Of a stretch of 64,000 nucleotides of DNA, positions 55,202-64,000 are shown in pieces. Both the position numbers and the translations under genes were made by a program. The stretch is from contig JASJDR010000022.1 in the NCBI GenBank assembly GCA_030065615.1, forward strand, positions 1-64,000. The letters are read 5' to 3'. Position 1 is the stretch's first letter. Each line of letters opens with the position of its first letter. The DNA is from Xenococcus sp. MO_188.B8. Its GTDB lineage: Bacteria > Cyanobacteriota > Cyanobacteriia > Cyanobacteriales > Xenococcaceae. Below the pieces are notes generated by a model, which saw nothing but the letters and a program-made list of their open reading frames with translations, was not told the DNA's origin and searched no databases.

Positions 55202-55945
55202 TTACTGTTTCAGGTTTTCTACGCCTTCGATGACTTCGGCAGAATCAATAACATCCCCTTGGTTGATGCTATCGACCACATCCATGCCTTCTAACACTTG
55301 ACCGAAAACGGCATAATCTCCATCAAGGAAATCCAAATCAGCTAAAGCAATATAGAACTGAGAAGAAGCAGAATCAGGAGCCTGAGAACGAGCCATCGCT
55401 ACTGCACCGCGATTATGTTTGAGCGTTACATCAGGAGACATAATGCCCGACTGTTGTCCTAAACCTTTGCTATAAGTAGGTTCATCATCATCTGCTAATT
55501 TAATTTCTAGAGGAATAGAACGTTTTTTGCCAGTCTCCGGATCAACAAAACCTCCTGTACCATTACCTAAAGGATCTCCCCCTTGAGCCACAAAAGGTTG
55601 AGGTGATTTAATGACGCGGTGAAAAATTAAACCATCATAAACTCCCCGTTGTACCAAATCAACGAAATTACCAGCAGTTATTGGTGCATCAATACCATTA
55701 ACCTCAATAATGATCGGCGAACCTTTCACTACTAATTTTACTTTCGCCATGCCTTCGAGTCTTGGTAAGTTATCAAACATTTTTGCGCTACTGGTTTTGT
55801 TGACTATAGATTGTACTGGGGTAAGGTTATCAGATGATGAGGTCGCCTGGGAAGAGTCTTCTGTTGTGCAACCTCCTAGTAGCAAACTCCCCAAGAAAAT
55901 TGTCAGAATCAGATTTGTTAGCCAAAATTTATTTGTTGTTGCCAT
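55202..55945 (-). CDS. lipoprotein cyclophilin-type peptidyl-prolyl isomerase
   Basis: 247 residues. Lipoprotein signal [20 protein letters not shown], with Cys at about residue 26 for lipidation. Cyclophilin domain from about residue 85: [60 protein letters not shown] and [11 protein letters not shown]. Catalyses proline isomerisation in exported proteins, periplasm or thylakoid lumen side. Divergent from lpxC across 75 bp. Confidence 0.92.
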   Translation of the reverse strand: MATTNKFWLTNLILTIFLGSLLLGGCTTEDSSQATSSSDNLTPVQSIVNKTSSAKMFDNLPRLEGMAKVKLVVKGSPIIIEVNGIDAPITAGNFVDLVQRGVYDGLIFHRVIKSPQPFVAQGGDPLGNGTGGFVDPETGKKRSIPLEIKLADDDEPTYSKGLGQQSGIMSPDVTLKHNRGAVAMARSQAPDSASSQFYIALADLDFLDGDYAVFGQVLEGMDVVDSINQGDVIDSAEVIEGVENLKQ

Positions 55946-56020
55946 GTTTTGATTTACTTACTGGTTTGGTAGATTTTACAAGGGAAAAAGTAAAAGTATC
56001 AGTGATGAGGAAAAAAAATT

Positions 56021-56881
56021 ATGCTGAAAAATCTCCCAGAAGCTGTCACAGCTTTTACGTTATCGGGAGTGGGATTACATTCGGGATTGGTTACTACGGT
56101 CAAAATAATGCCAGCACAGCCAGGAGCAGGTAGATATTTTGTGCGAGTGGATCAACCCCAACAGCCAATTATTCCAGCTAATCTGGACTCGGTTAGTCAA
56201 ACTACCCTGTCCACAGAATTAGCCCAGGAAACGACCTCAGGCTCTGTGGTTAAAGTCCGAACCGTGGAACATTTGCTTGCTGCTTTATCTGCTAGTGGCA
56301 TCCAAGATGCCCGGATCGAAATCGATGGTGCTGAAGTCCCTCTCCTCGATGGTTCGGCAAAATTATGGGCAGATGCAATAGCCGAAAATATTTGTCACAA
56401 TCAAACTATTGAACATCATTCCCCTCCTCCTTTAGTAATACAACAACCCGTAGTAGTGCAAGAACAAGATGCTTTTGTCGCAGCAATGCCAGCGTCGGAG
56501 ACTCGCTTTACCTATGGTATTGACTTTCCCTATGCTGTGATTGGTAACCAATGGCATAGTTGGACTCTCAATAGAGAAGATTTTGCCACAGAAATCGCGC
56601 CGGCTCGTACTTTTGGTTTTGCTGAAGAAATTGAACAGCTACAAAAAGCTGGTTTGATTAAAGGGGGAAGTCTGGATAATGCCTTGGTTTGTAGCCATCA
56701 AGGTTGGATAAATCCTCCCTTAAGATTTACTAACGAGCCAGCCCGTCATAAACTATTAGACTTAGTAGGGGATCTGAGTTTACTCGGCACCTTTCCCCAA
56801 GCTCATTTTCTAGCTTATAAAGCTAGTCACAAACTCCATATTCAATTAGCTAAAAAAATTTCTTTGCTAATTAGTCAATGA
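56021..56881 (+). CDS. lpxC: UDP-3-O-acyl-N-acetylglucosamine deacetylase
   Basis: Zinc amidase for the first committed step of lipid A synthesis. 286 residues. Motifs: [20 protein letters not shown] at the start, [20 protein letters not shown] (metal His), [46 protein letters not shown] (His, Asp) and [11 protein letters not shown] (His). ATG at 56021 preceded by GAGG. It heads the lipid A cluster lpxC-fabZ-lpxA, which in cyanobacteria usually continues with lpxB. Confidence 0.95.
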   Translation: MLKNLPEAVTAFTLSGVGLHSGLVTTVKIMPAQPGAGRYFVRVDQPQQPIIPANLDSVSQTTLSTELAQETTSGSVVKVRTVEHLLAALSASGIQDARIEIDGAEVPLLDGSAKLWADAIAENICHNQTIEHHSPPPLVIQQPVVVQEQDAFVAAMPASETRFTYGIDFPYAVIGNQWHSWTLNREDFATEIAPARTFGFAEEIEQLQKAGLIKGGSLDNALVCSHQGWINPPLRFTNEPARHKLLDLVGDLSLLGTFPQAHFLAYKASHKLHIQLAKKISLLISQ

Positions 56882-56885
56882 TAAC

Positions 56886-56932
56886 TCGCGCGTTCCTTAG
56901 CAGATTAAAAATCTGCAGGGTCGCTCGTCAAT
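56886..56932. repeat. small repeat with hairpin between lpxC and fabZ
   Basis: GCAGATT-AAA-AATCTGC (56900-56916) is a perfect 7-bp hairpin inside CTCGCGCGTTCCTTAG...GGTCGCTCGTCAATGATAA, a unit related to the GC-rich repeats elsewhere. It may modulate expression within the operon but has no T-run for a terminator. Confidence 0.55.
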
Positions 56933-56953
56933 GATAAATAAATAATAAATGAA

Positions 56954-57388
56954 ATGCCTGTTTTAACCGTAGAACAAATACATCAACTATTGCCCCATCG
57001 CTATCCTTTTGCCTTAGTGGATCGCATTCTCGAATATGTACCCCAAGAAAAAGCAGTAGGATTGAAAAATGTTACCTTTAATGAACCTTATTTCCCTGGA
57101 CATTTCCCAGGTAGACCTTTAATGCCAGGAGTGCTACAAATTGAAGCTATGGCCCAAGTAGGAGGCACAATCTTAATGCAAATACCAGAATTAGAAGGAA
57201 AGTTGTTTGCCTTTGCTGGCATTGATAAAGTTCGTTTTCGTCGCCCAGTAACTCCTGGTGATCAATTAATCATGACTGTCGAACTTCTGGCATTAAAACG
57301 CAATCGAATCGCCAAAATGAAAGGAAAAGGAGAAGTAGATGGTCAACTAGCAGTAGAAGGAGAAATGTTATTTTCTCTGATCGACTAA
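56954..57388 (+). CDS. fabZ: 3-hydroxyacyl-ACP dehydratase
   Basis: 144 residues, full length. [20 protein letters not shown] with the catalytic His, then [20 protein letters not shown] (second active-site residues) and [20 protein letters not shown]. Dehydrates 3-hydroxyacyl-ACP in fatty acid elongation. The chain also supplies 3-hydroxyacyl-ACP for LpxA, which explains its place between lpxC and lpxA. Confidence 0.96.
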   Translation: MPVLTVEQIHQLLPHRYPFALVDRILEYVPQEKAVGLKNVTFNEPYFPGHFPGRPLMPGVLQIEAMAQVGGTILMQIPELEGKLFAFAGIDKVRFRRPVTPGDQLIMTVELLALKRNRIAKMKGKGEVDGQLAVEGEMLFSLID

Positions 57389-57520
57389 ATAAATCGTGTA
57401 CAAGTTCAAAACTGAAGTTTTGCAAAGTATATATTCTGTAAAACCTTTCCCCTTTAACTTTCCCCTAAACAATCACCAAAACGATATATTTCAAATTAAA
57501 CGCGGTTTAAATTAGGCATT

Positions 57521-58351
57521 ATGAGTTCTGCAATCAAATCTTCAGCTATGTTAGATAGTCATTTAATTCATCCTACTGCGATTGTTCATCCCCAAGCCCA
57601 ATTGCATCCTACAGTTCGGGTAGCTCCTTATGCCATCATTGGCTCTCAAGTCAAAATAGGAGCCAATACTATCGTTGGTCCCCATGCTGTAATTGATGGC
57701 TGTACGGAAATCGGGTCTAATAATCAGATCTTTCCTGGGGCAGCTATTGGCTTAGAACCCCAAGATTTAAAATATAAAGGGGCCAATAGTTTAGTTAAAA
57801 TAGGAAATAATAATCAAATTCGGGAATATGTCACCATTAACAAAGCCACAGAAGAAGGGGAAGCGACTGTCATTGGTAATGATAATCTCCTGATGGCATA
57901 TGCTCATGTGGCTCATAATTGCCTGATTGGGGATGAAGTGATTATTGCTAACAGTGTGGCGATGGCTGGTCATGTTTGTATCGAATCTCAAGCTGTCATC
58001 AGTGGCGTTTTAGGCGTTCATCAGTTTGTCCATATTGGCAAGATGGCAATGGTGGGAGGTATGAGTCGAATTAATCGCGATGTCCCACCTTATATGCTAG
58101 TAGAAGGGAATCCTGCCAAAGTGCGCTCTCTGAACTTTGTCGGTTTAAAAAGAAGAGGTTTGTCCCCAGGGGATCTCAGGCAACTCAAAAAAGCCTTTCG
58201 TATTTTATACCATGAAGGTCTGACCCTAGAAAGTGCGATCGCAAAATTAGATTTACTTGAGCCCAGTCAACAGATTCAAAACCTAAGACATTTTCTTCAG
58301 GCTTCTAGCTCCGATGGGAGAAGAGGTTTAATTTCTGGCAAAAACAAATAA
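57521..58351 (+). CDS. lpxA: UDP-N-acetylglucosamine acyltransferase
   Basis: 276 residues of hexapeptide-repeat beta helix: IHPTAIVHPQAQLHPTVRVA, NQIFPGAAIGLEPQDLKYKG, IREYVTINKATEEGE, and MAYAHVAHNCLIGDEVIIAN with the catalytic His, then ISGVLGVHQFVHIGKMAMVG and a C-terminal helical domain (LKRRGLSPGDLRQLKKAFRI). Adds 3-hydroxyacyl to UDP-GlcNAc, the first acyl step of lipid A. 132 bp after fabZ. Confidence 0.96.
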   Translation: MSSAIKSSAMLDSHLIHPTAIVHPQAQLHPTVRVAPYAIIGSQVKIGANTIVGPHAVIDGCTEIGSNNQIFPGAAIGLEPQDLKYKGANSLVKIGNNNQIREYVTINKATEEGEATVIGNDNLLMAYAHVAHNCLIGDEVIIANSVAMAGHVCIESQAVISGVLGVHQFVHIGKMAMVGGMSRINRDVPPYMLVEGNPAKVRSLNFVGLKRRGLSPGDLRQLKKAFRILYHEGLTLESAIAKLDLLEPSQQIQNLRHFLQASSSDGRRGLISGKNK

Positions 58352-58401
58352 AGTTTTTTCTATTAACCCCAGTGAGGAAAAGTCAAAAGCCCCTGACGGG
58401 G

Positions 58402-58435
58402 AATTCAAAATTCAAAATTCAAAATTCAAAAATAA
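58402..58435. repeat. tandem AATTCAAA short repeat
   Basis: About four copies of ATTCAAAA in a row between convergent lpxA and the hybrid kinase gene. A slippage-prone microsatellite of a kind common in cyanobacteria. Confidence 0.85.
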
Positions 58436-58544
58436 ATTAATTTCTCCGAATAAAAAGGGCAGAAACTAATCATAGCAAGACTTTCAGTCTATTCTATTGA
58501 TTTTTTAGTTTCTGAAGAGTTATTTCTAAATCATTACCTATTAC

Positions 58545-61500
58545 TTATTCTTCCTCATCATCCAATGTATCTAGCTCCAGCAAAATTTCCCCATTGATCA
58601 TTTTTTGTGCTGCATCTAATAAAGTTTCTTCTACATAGGGCTTCACAAAATAACCTCTGGCTCCTCTTTTTGCTGCCATATTGCGCATTTTCTGGGCTCC
58701 ACGGGAAGTTAACATTGCAATGGGGAAAGAAGCAAAATTATCATCCTTTTGTAAATTAGATAATAACTCTAAACCATTCATTCTAGGCATTTCAATATCA
58801 CAAAAAGCCAGGTCGCATTCTAATCCTCCTTTTAATTTATCCCAGGCTTCCTGCCCATCTTTAGCTTTTTCTACCTGATAACCAGCTTTCGCAAAAGTTG
58901 TAGCCAGCAACTCTCTCACAGTTACAGAATCATCAATAATTAACACTACAGGATTCCCATTTACTGACAATTTTGTCTTGTCATTATCAATATTTAATTC
59001 AGCTTCAGTATGGGCTAGCATTGATTCTGCTTTTTGGTTGGCTCGATTAATTTCAATTAACCTTTGAGCTACATCCATTAAATCTTTTTCCGTATAAGGC
59101 TTGGTTAGATAAGCCTGAGCGCCTAAATCAGTAGCCATTTTACGATGTTTTTCTGCCCCACGAGAAGTTAACATCGCGACAGGAATTAGTTTAAGTGTTT
59201 CATCCTTTTGGATATTAGATAATAGTTCCAATCCATTCATTCTCGGCATTTCAATATCACAGAAAATCATGTCACAGGGCAATCCCCCACGAAGTTTATC
59301 CCAAGCCTCTTGTCCATCTCGGGCTTGTTCAACACGATAACCTAACTTATTGAAACTAAGAGTCAGCAATTCTCGCACTGTAATGGAGTCATCAACCACC
59401 AATACCATTGGTTCTTGGGCAATCTTATCTTCTTTCTCGGCCTTGCCACCTTGCCAGATATTGAAGCCCAGATTGATGGTTCTCTTGCCTTGGGCAATTT
59501 CAATTAACTCCAGTACATCCCCAATAGGCATAATGGTGCCATCACCCAGCACTGTCGCCCCCGCAATCCCTGCTGGCTTAGGAATTGGGGCTTCCATTTG
59601 TTTAATAACAATTTCTTGCTCTCCTAATACTTGATCTACCTCTAGTGCTAGTAGGTTATCAGTACTGCGAAGAATGATAATGGAAACAGTGTCTTCTTCC
59701 TGATTGACATTATAGATACCCGCTCGGCTAATCCGACGATTGTAAGAAAGTAAATTATCTAAAGGTTGGAAAGGTAACAGGCTATTGTTCCAAGAAATAG
59801 ATTTGACACCGTTAGCATTAGTTTGAATATCGGTTAAATTATATTCCCTAGTATCTTCAACCCCATCAATAGGAAAGGCAATCCGAGTACCATTGAAAAC
59901 ACAAGTTAAAGCTTTACAAATACTAAGAACTAAAGGTAATCGAATGGTAAAAACAGTCCCTTTACCAACTTCTGATTCAATACTGATCGTACCGCGAATC
60001 TTTTTTAAATCAGTACTAACCACATCCATGCCCACACCACGCCCTGCGAAGTCATCCGCTTGATCTTTGGTACTAAAACCAGCATGGAATAGTAAGTCGT
60101 AAACATCTTGCTTGGAGAGATTTTGCGCTTGCGCCCAGGTAATTAGATTTTTCTCGACAGCTTTGGCTTTTACTTTTTCCGGGTCGATACCAGCTCCGTC
60201 ATCAGTAATCTTAATTACGGTTTGGTTCCCTTGGAGGAAAGCTCTAATCTGGATTGTTCCTTGTTCGCTTTTTCCTAATTGGATTCTTTCGTCTGGAGAT
60301 TCAATTCCATGGGTAATAGCATTATTTACTAAATGAGTCATCGGATTGTAGAGATTTTCCACAATCATTTTGTCAATGAGAACGTCCTTGCCTTCAACTT
60401 TAAGTTCGACTTGTTTTTTGAGTTTATGGGATATATCTCTAATTGCTCTGGGGAGACGATCTGTTGTTTGTTCAAAAGGAACCATCCGCGAGGAGTTCAT
60501 GCCATCTTGCAACTGACTAGTTACCTGTCGTAATGACTGAGCAACTTTATCTGTTTCGTCAACTACAAACTGAATATCAGAGGCTGCTTCCCTGACCCTG
60601 ACAATTAGCTCGATAATGTCTTGAGAAAGTAAATGGAATCCGGTAAAACGGTCTAATTCTAAGGCGTTGAGTTCGTCATCTTCTTCCTCTTGCATACTAG
60701 GATCAAGAAATCCAGACACTTTACGGGAAGATACTTGATTTTGTTGACGACTGGCAATTAAGGCTCCTTCTAAAAGCGATCGCTCATAAAGATCATGCAT
60801 TTTTGCTCCCATTTCTCCCAAGGATTGCACGTGATTCAATAAGTTATCCAGGAAGCGGCGTAACCTTTCTTGATCTTCTTCTAAACGATTACGTTTGACT
60901 ACCAACTCTCCAATCATATTATTGAGGTTGTCGAGTTTTTTGACTGACACCCGCATTGTCTGATCAAAAGTTTTTCCTTTGGGAGCTTCTGGTTGTCGAG
61001 AAGGTTTGATTTTAGCCTTGGGAGCTGGAGTCTTAACAGTAGGAGATGGCTGTTTTTCTGGCGCAGAATCTAGTAAGTTATCTAAGTCAGAATCTGAATC
61101 TAGTAACCCTTCGAGATCATGAAGCTCATCTATATTATCATTATCTATCTCGTTTATAGAGTCATCTAAAAGATTATCTAAGTCATTTAGTTCACTAGAT
61201 GTATCTGTCCCATCAAGGTCGATATTCATTGAGACTAAATCATCAAGCTCATCTAAATGATCAAGCTCAACTTCGGGATCTAAATCAGAATCTAGTAGGT
61301 CATCTAGGGAAGCATCGATTTCTGGTTCGAGTACTAAGTCTTCTATATCATTATCACTATTATCTTGTATAAAAGGTAACAAATCTTCGGCATCATCCGA
61401 AGATTTGGCGGATAAATCCAGATCATCAAGAGATAAAGAGTTTTCTTCTTCCGAGCTGTGATCCTCCAATAAATTCTGAATTTCGTCTGGCGGTTGAATG

Positions 61501-61610
61501 GCAGTCCCATCAAAATTTTGGATGATTGTTCTCTTGTCTATATCGCTAGGCTTACGATTATCTGAGTTGTTGTGCTTGTTCACGCGACTACCATTCTCCC
61601 TTGATTCCAT
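58545..61610 (-). CDS. CheA-type hybrid histidine kinase with two receiver domains and no Hpt
   Basis: 1021 residues. Residues 1-190 are acidic and repetitive (LDLDD/LLDSD-type runs such as ASLDDLLDSDLDPEVELDHL) with no Hpt phosphate-acceptor histidine motif. Then a Pro/Lys linker, dimerisation region (MRVSVKKLDNLNNMIGELVV), ATPase (NAITHGIESPDERIQ, DDGAGIDPEKVKAKA, AGRGVGMDVVSTDLKKI), CheW-like domain (CVFNGTRIAFPIDGVED, IIILRSTDNLLALEVDQVLG), and two near-identical receivers (VLVVDDSITVRELLTLSFNK and VLIIDDSVTVRELLATTFAK, each with FCDIEMPRMNGLELL). This is the PilL-C/Hik36-like form of cyanobacterial phototaxis/pilus kinases, where the Hpt module is on a separate protein. The partner receptors are not in the window. 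Confidence 0.88.
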   Translation of the reverse strand: MESRENGSRVNKHNNSDNRKPSDIDKRTIIQNFDGTAIQPPDEIQNLLEDHSSEEENSLSLDDLDLSAKSSDDAEDLLPFIQDNSDNDIEDLVLEPEIDASLDDLLDSDLDPEVELDHLDELDDLVSMNIDLDGTDTSSELNDLDNLLDDSINEIDNDNIDELHDLEGLLDSDSDLDNLLDSAPEKQPSPTVKTPAPKAKIKPSRQPEAPKGKTFDQTMRVSVKKLDNLNNMIGELVVKRNRLEEDQERLRRFLDNLLNHVQSLGEMGAKMHDLYERSLLEGALIASRQQNQVSSRKVSGFLDPSMQEEEDDELNALELDRFTGFHLLSQDIIELIVRVREAASDIQFVVDETDKVAQSLRQVTSQLQDGMNSSRMVPFEQTTDRLPRAIRDISHKLKKQVELKVEGKDVLIDKMIVENLYNPMTHLVNNAITHGIESPDERIQLGKSEQGTIQIRAFLQGNQTVIKITDDGAGIDPEKVKAKAVEKNLITWAQAQNLSKQDVYDLLFHAGFSTKDQADDFAGRGVGMDVVSTDLKKIRGTISIESEVGKGTVFTIRLPLVLSICKALTCVFNGTRIAFPIDGVEDTREYNLTDIQTNANGVKSISWNNSLLPFQPLDNLLSYNRRISRAGIYNVNQEEDTVSIIILRSTDNLLALEVDQVLGEQEIVIKQMEAPIPKPAGIAGATVLGDGTIMPIGDVLELIEIAQGKRTINLGFNIWQGGKAEKEDKIAQEPMVLVVDDSITVRELLTLSFNKLGYRVEQARDGQEAWDKLRGGLPCDMIFCDIEMPRMNGLELLSNIQKDETLKLIPVAMLTSRGAEKHRKMATDLGAQAYLTKPYTEKDLMDVAQRLIEINRANQKAESMLAHTEAELNIDNDKTKLSVNGNPVVLIIDDSVTVRELLATTFAKAGYQVEKAKDGQEAWDKLKGGLECDLAFCDIEMPRMNGLELLSNLQKDDNFASFPIAMLTSRGAQKMRNMAAKRGARGYFVKPYVEETLLDAAQKMINGEILLELDTLDDEEE

Positions 61611-62252
61611 GACTTACTTGTTAGATTTCAATTCAGAATATTTATTTAAATATAAAAGTAATGCCTAATATGATTCTAATTTTAAAAAAATTAGACAGTC
61701 AAATAAATAATAAGATTGTTATTTAGCCCTTACCCAATTTATGATTCCCATAAATCGATTAAAGGTTACTATGTAGTTTATATGTTGTGAGACTGATTGC
61801 TAGTGGGGCATTAGTTACGGTCATTAGGATTTCTCAAGGAGCGGAGACTTCTCCTGCTCCTGAATAGTAAGCTCTAAATCTCTAGCATGGCAGACTAAAA
61901 TAGCCATAGCTATTACAAATAAACCACTAGAATGTTAAGGCTGGCTTTTTCATAATAGCGAGTATATGGATTTTAACAAGTTTAGGCGATCGCGTTTAGG
62001 TCGTTCATTAAAAATGCGATCGCAATAAATCTTCAACTCAAGCTACCACTTTCGAGCTCAAAATCATTTATTCTCATTTCTTGACCCATTCAAGTCCATC
62101 TCCAGAAAATACTATTTTCGTCAAGAAATATTACGAAGTCAGAGAGACCCCGCCGTAAAACGACGGGGTCTCTCTGACAAAAAACATTATTTTGCACAAA
62201 AAGTTATTTGCACTTCAAAGTAATTAAGTAGGGACAGGGTTAATAAATCATT
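61611..62252. other. 640-bp divergent intergenic region
   Basis: Between the kinase and caspase genes, both transcribed away from it. It contains HIP1-like GCGATCGC sites near 61.99 and 62.02 kb and, at 62138-62178, a near-perfect palindrome (arms GTCAGAGAGACCCCGcCG, loop AAAA). The palindrome lacks a T-run on either strand, so it is likelier a dispersed repeat than a terminator. One 34-residue open stretch ending ISQGAETSPAPE (to about 61868) is uninterpreted. Confidence 0.5.
62138..62178. repeat. 41-bp near-perfect palindrome
   Basis: Arms of about 18-19 bp (GTCAGAGAGACCCCGCCG against CGACGGGGTCTCTCTGAC) with a single mismatch and an A-rich loop. Would form a strong RNA hairpin. Lies 75 bp upstream of the caspase-fold gene start. 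Confidence 0.85.
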
Positions 62253-63287
62253 ATGAATGATTCAAAGATTAAGAATACTAATTTTTACGCTTTACTAATA
62301 GGCATAGATCGCTATGAACCCAATCCCTATTATGGAAATCTCAAAGGTTGCATTAGGGATATCGATCTTGTAGCTAATTATATTTGTAAGAGTCTTAATG
62401 TTCCCCAGAAGAAGATCTGGAAATTAACTTCTCCTTTTGAAAAAGCTAAAAGTCAGTCAGCTTCTAGATTTCAAGAAGCCAAACCAACCTATAAAAATAT
62501 CGTCAAGGCTTTTAGCGAAATCACCAATCAAGCACAATCGGGAGAACAAGTATACATTCACTATGCTGGACATGGAGGACGTGCCGTTACAATTTATCCT
62601 GAACTAGAAGGGGAGCAGCGCCAGGATGAAGGAATTGTGCCGATGGATCTTGGTAGTTCTGATGGTCGCTATCTGCGGGATGTAGAAATTGCCACCTTGC
62701 TCAAACGCTTAACTGATAAAGGTTGTATCGTAACAGTGGTTTTTGATAGTTGTCATTCAGGAGGTGCAACTAGGGGAGATTGTGCGATTCGGGGTAATGA
62801 AAATAATATAGTTGACAGCACCGCTCGCAGCAAAGATAGTTTAGTGGCATCCCGTGAAGAATTACTCAATAATTGGCGCAGCTTAACTCAAAACGATCGC
62901 GAATTATCCGCTGGCTGGCTACCTAATGCTAATGATTATCTCTTCCTCGCTGCATGTCGTCCTACAGAATTGGCCTATGAATATGCAGTCAGTGGTGGAC
63001 AACGTCACGGTGCTTTGACTTACTGGATGATCGATACCCTAACTAGCAGTACTTCTGTCTTAACCTATAAGTCTCTTTATAATCGGGTTAAGGGGATGAT
63101 TCAGAGTAAATTTCCCCAACAATTACCGATGTTGATCGGAGATAGCGATCGCCTGGTATTTGGCGATCAACGGCAATATAAACCCTATACTGTAGTTGTC
63201 ATTGATGCAGCTGAAGATGGCACAGCAATCACTTTAGATGCAGGATTAGCAGCAGGCTTGACTAGTGGTACTCGCTTTGCGATTTAG
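62253..63287 (+). CDS. caspase-fold protease (C14 family), first part up to an in-frame TAG
   Basis: 344 residues. Caspase core: YALLIGIDRYEPNPYYGNLK, GEQVYIHYAGHGGRAVTIYP with the catalytic His, VVFDSCHSGGATRGD with the catalytic Cys, and DYLFLAACRPTELAYEYAVS. The fold ends at about residue 300 (LPMLIGDSDRLVFGDQRQYK). The sequence then runs into the TAG at 63285-63287 after GTRFAI, where the family expects a tyrosine (GTRFAIYP), and the same frame remains open beyond. Bacterial orthocaspases are Ca-independent or Ca-dependent arginine/lysine-specific peptidases. The N-terminal protease domain could still fold without the C-terminal part. Confidence 0.87.
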   Translation: MNDSKIKNTNFYALLIGIDRYEPNPYYGNLKGCIRDIDLVANYICKSLNVPQKKIWKLTSPFEKAKSQSASRFQEAKPTYKNIVKAFSEITNQAQSGEQVYIHYAGHGGRAVTIYPELEGEQRQDEGIVPMDLGSSDGRYLRDVEIATLLKRLTDKGCIVTVVFDSCHSGGATRGDCAIRGNENNIVDSTARSKDSLVASREELLNNWRSLTQNDRELSAGWLPNANDYLFLAACRPTELAYEYAVSGGQRHGALTYWMIDTLTSSTSVLTYKSLYNRVKGMIQSKFPQQLPMLIGDSDRLVFGDQRQYKPYTVVVIDAAEDGTAITLDAGLAAGLTSGTRFAI

Positions 63288-64000
63288 CCTATTGCGGTGA
63301 ATGATTTTTCTGATAAGACTAAACAAATTGCGATCGCAGAAATAACAGATGACATTGAAGCCGATAAGTCAACTGCGATAATTTTAGATGCGGCAGCAGG
63401 AGGAATCGAGGTTAAAGGCAAAATCGAACCTGGTGCTTCAGCAGTTATGGTTGCGGCACCTGTAGATCTAATTCGCAAAGTACGTTTATTTGATCGCAAA
63501 CAAGCAGGGGATAAGGAACAGGATTTGCCAGCAGATTTAGTAGATCGGCAAACTGCAGCCTTAGAGAAAGTTCGTCAAGCTTTAGCAGGTAATGGTTGGG
63601 TAGTGGAAATAAAAGATGGGGAAGAAGGACATTTTCAAGTAGCAGTTGCTAAAGATGGCAGCTATGAAATCTGTATCGGGATGCCGATTAATAATCTTCG
63701 TCCAGCTTTAAGCATAAATGATCCGGGCGCGCCGCAAAAAGTTGTAGATCGTTTGGTTCATTTAGCTAAATACCAGTCAGTGCAAGCTTTGGATAATCCG
63801 GCATCAGATTTGACAGATTATCTAGAATTTGAGTTGTGCGATCGCAATAAACAACCCTTTCGAGATCCGCAAAATGTTTCTCTCAAACCCAAGGAAGTTT
63901 CCTATTTAAAAATCAAGAATAACTATGAGCAAACTCTCAATGTTGCCGTATTAGATCTCGAACCTACTTGGGAGATTTCACAAGTTCCCATTCAAGGAGA
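63288..64000 (+). pseudogene. C-terminal part of the caspase gene, downstream of the in-frame stop
   Basis: The frame of the caspase gene continues without stop from 63288 to the window end: PIAVNDFSDKTKQIAIAEIT, ASAVMVAAPVDLIRKVRLFD, LVDRQTAALEKVRQALAGNG, then HLAKYQSVQALDNPASDLTD and LKPKEVSYLKIKNNYEQTLN. This is the extra C-terminal region typical of large cyanobacterial caspase proteins. Continuing codon-sensible sequence shows the stop is recent, an error, or read through. Confidence 0.75.

Noticed and set aside
62138..62178. Strong hairpin as an intrinsic terminator
   Set aside because: It lies between divergent genes and has no T-run on either strand.

Overview
The window is from a cyanobacterium. 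It carries ycf3 (photosystem I assembly), ldpA (circadian/redox iron-sulfur protein), ycf45-type R3H ATPase, a plant-type [2Fe-2S] ferredoxin, and the cyanobacterial families DUF1830, DUF4168, TIGR03792 and Get3d. The HIP1 octamer GCGATCGC is scattered throughout and the DNA is AT-rich. Genus cannot be settled from the sequence; a unicellular, pleurocapsalean or filamentous cyanobacterium with many small dispersed repeats fits. No rRNA, tRNA or CRISPR array was recognised.

Layout. 0-5 kb: the right end of an IS200/IS605-type element sitting in a DUF29 gene, a solute-binding-like protein, succinate dehydrogenase/fumarate reductase flavoprotein, DAHP synthase. 5-9 kb: a repeat/MITE cluster and a 1176-residue two-partner-secretion adhesin with no transporter partner nearby. 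9-24 kb: two fatty acyl-AMP ligases (9.2-10.9 and 21.5-23.3 kb) on either side of an acyl-carrier-protein/alpha-oxoamine-synthase fusion (15.7-17.4 kb), mixed with housekeeping genes (ycf3, gatC, ilvA, metallophosphoesterase, FHA, phasin-like). 24-35 kb: Get3d-type ATPase, CBS protein, recombinase-like fragment, ferredoxin, R3H ATPase, LdpA, a frameshifted relic, TM2/DUF2752 membrane proteins, SAM hydroxide adenosyltransferase, pentapeptide protein.

35.7-53.4 kb is the accessory highlight: twelve genes, all on the minus strand. They encode a GMC oxidoreductase with a cysteine cluster, its small-subunit homologue, a VioB-like ferritin-fold protein, two six-hairpin glycosidases (one a secreted GH15 glucoamylase), a royal-jelly/Yellow-type propeller, a Dyp-type peroxidase, a secreted galactose/glyoxal-oxidase-like protein that keeps every copper-radical ligand, two sugar isomerase/inosose-dehydratase-type TIM barrels and two NTF2-fold proteins. 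Read together it looks like a carbohydrate-oxidising system in which a copper radical oxidase and flavoenzyme act on sugars released by the glycosidases and a heme peroxidase handles or uses the peroxide. That is inference from families and context.

53.7-64 kb: a 52-residue conserved protein, a ketoacyl synthase, a lipoprotein cyclophilin, the lipid A genes lpxC-fabZ-lpxA, a CheA-type hybrid kinase with no Hpt domain and two receiver domains, and a caspase-fold protease gene cut by an in-frame TAG whose reading frame continues open to the window end.

Intergenic DNA is rich in palindromic repeats of several families, at least one apparent MITE with TA-flanked inverted ends, and a 55-bp perfect direct repeat flanking one gene.
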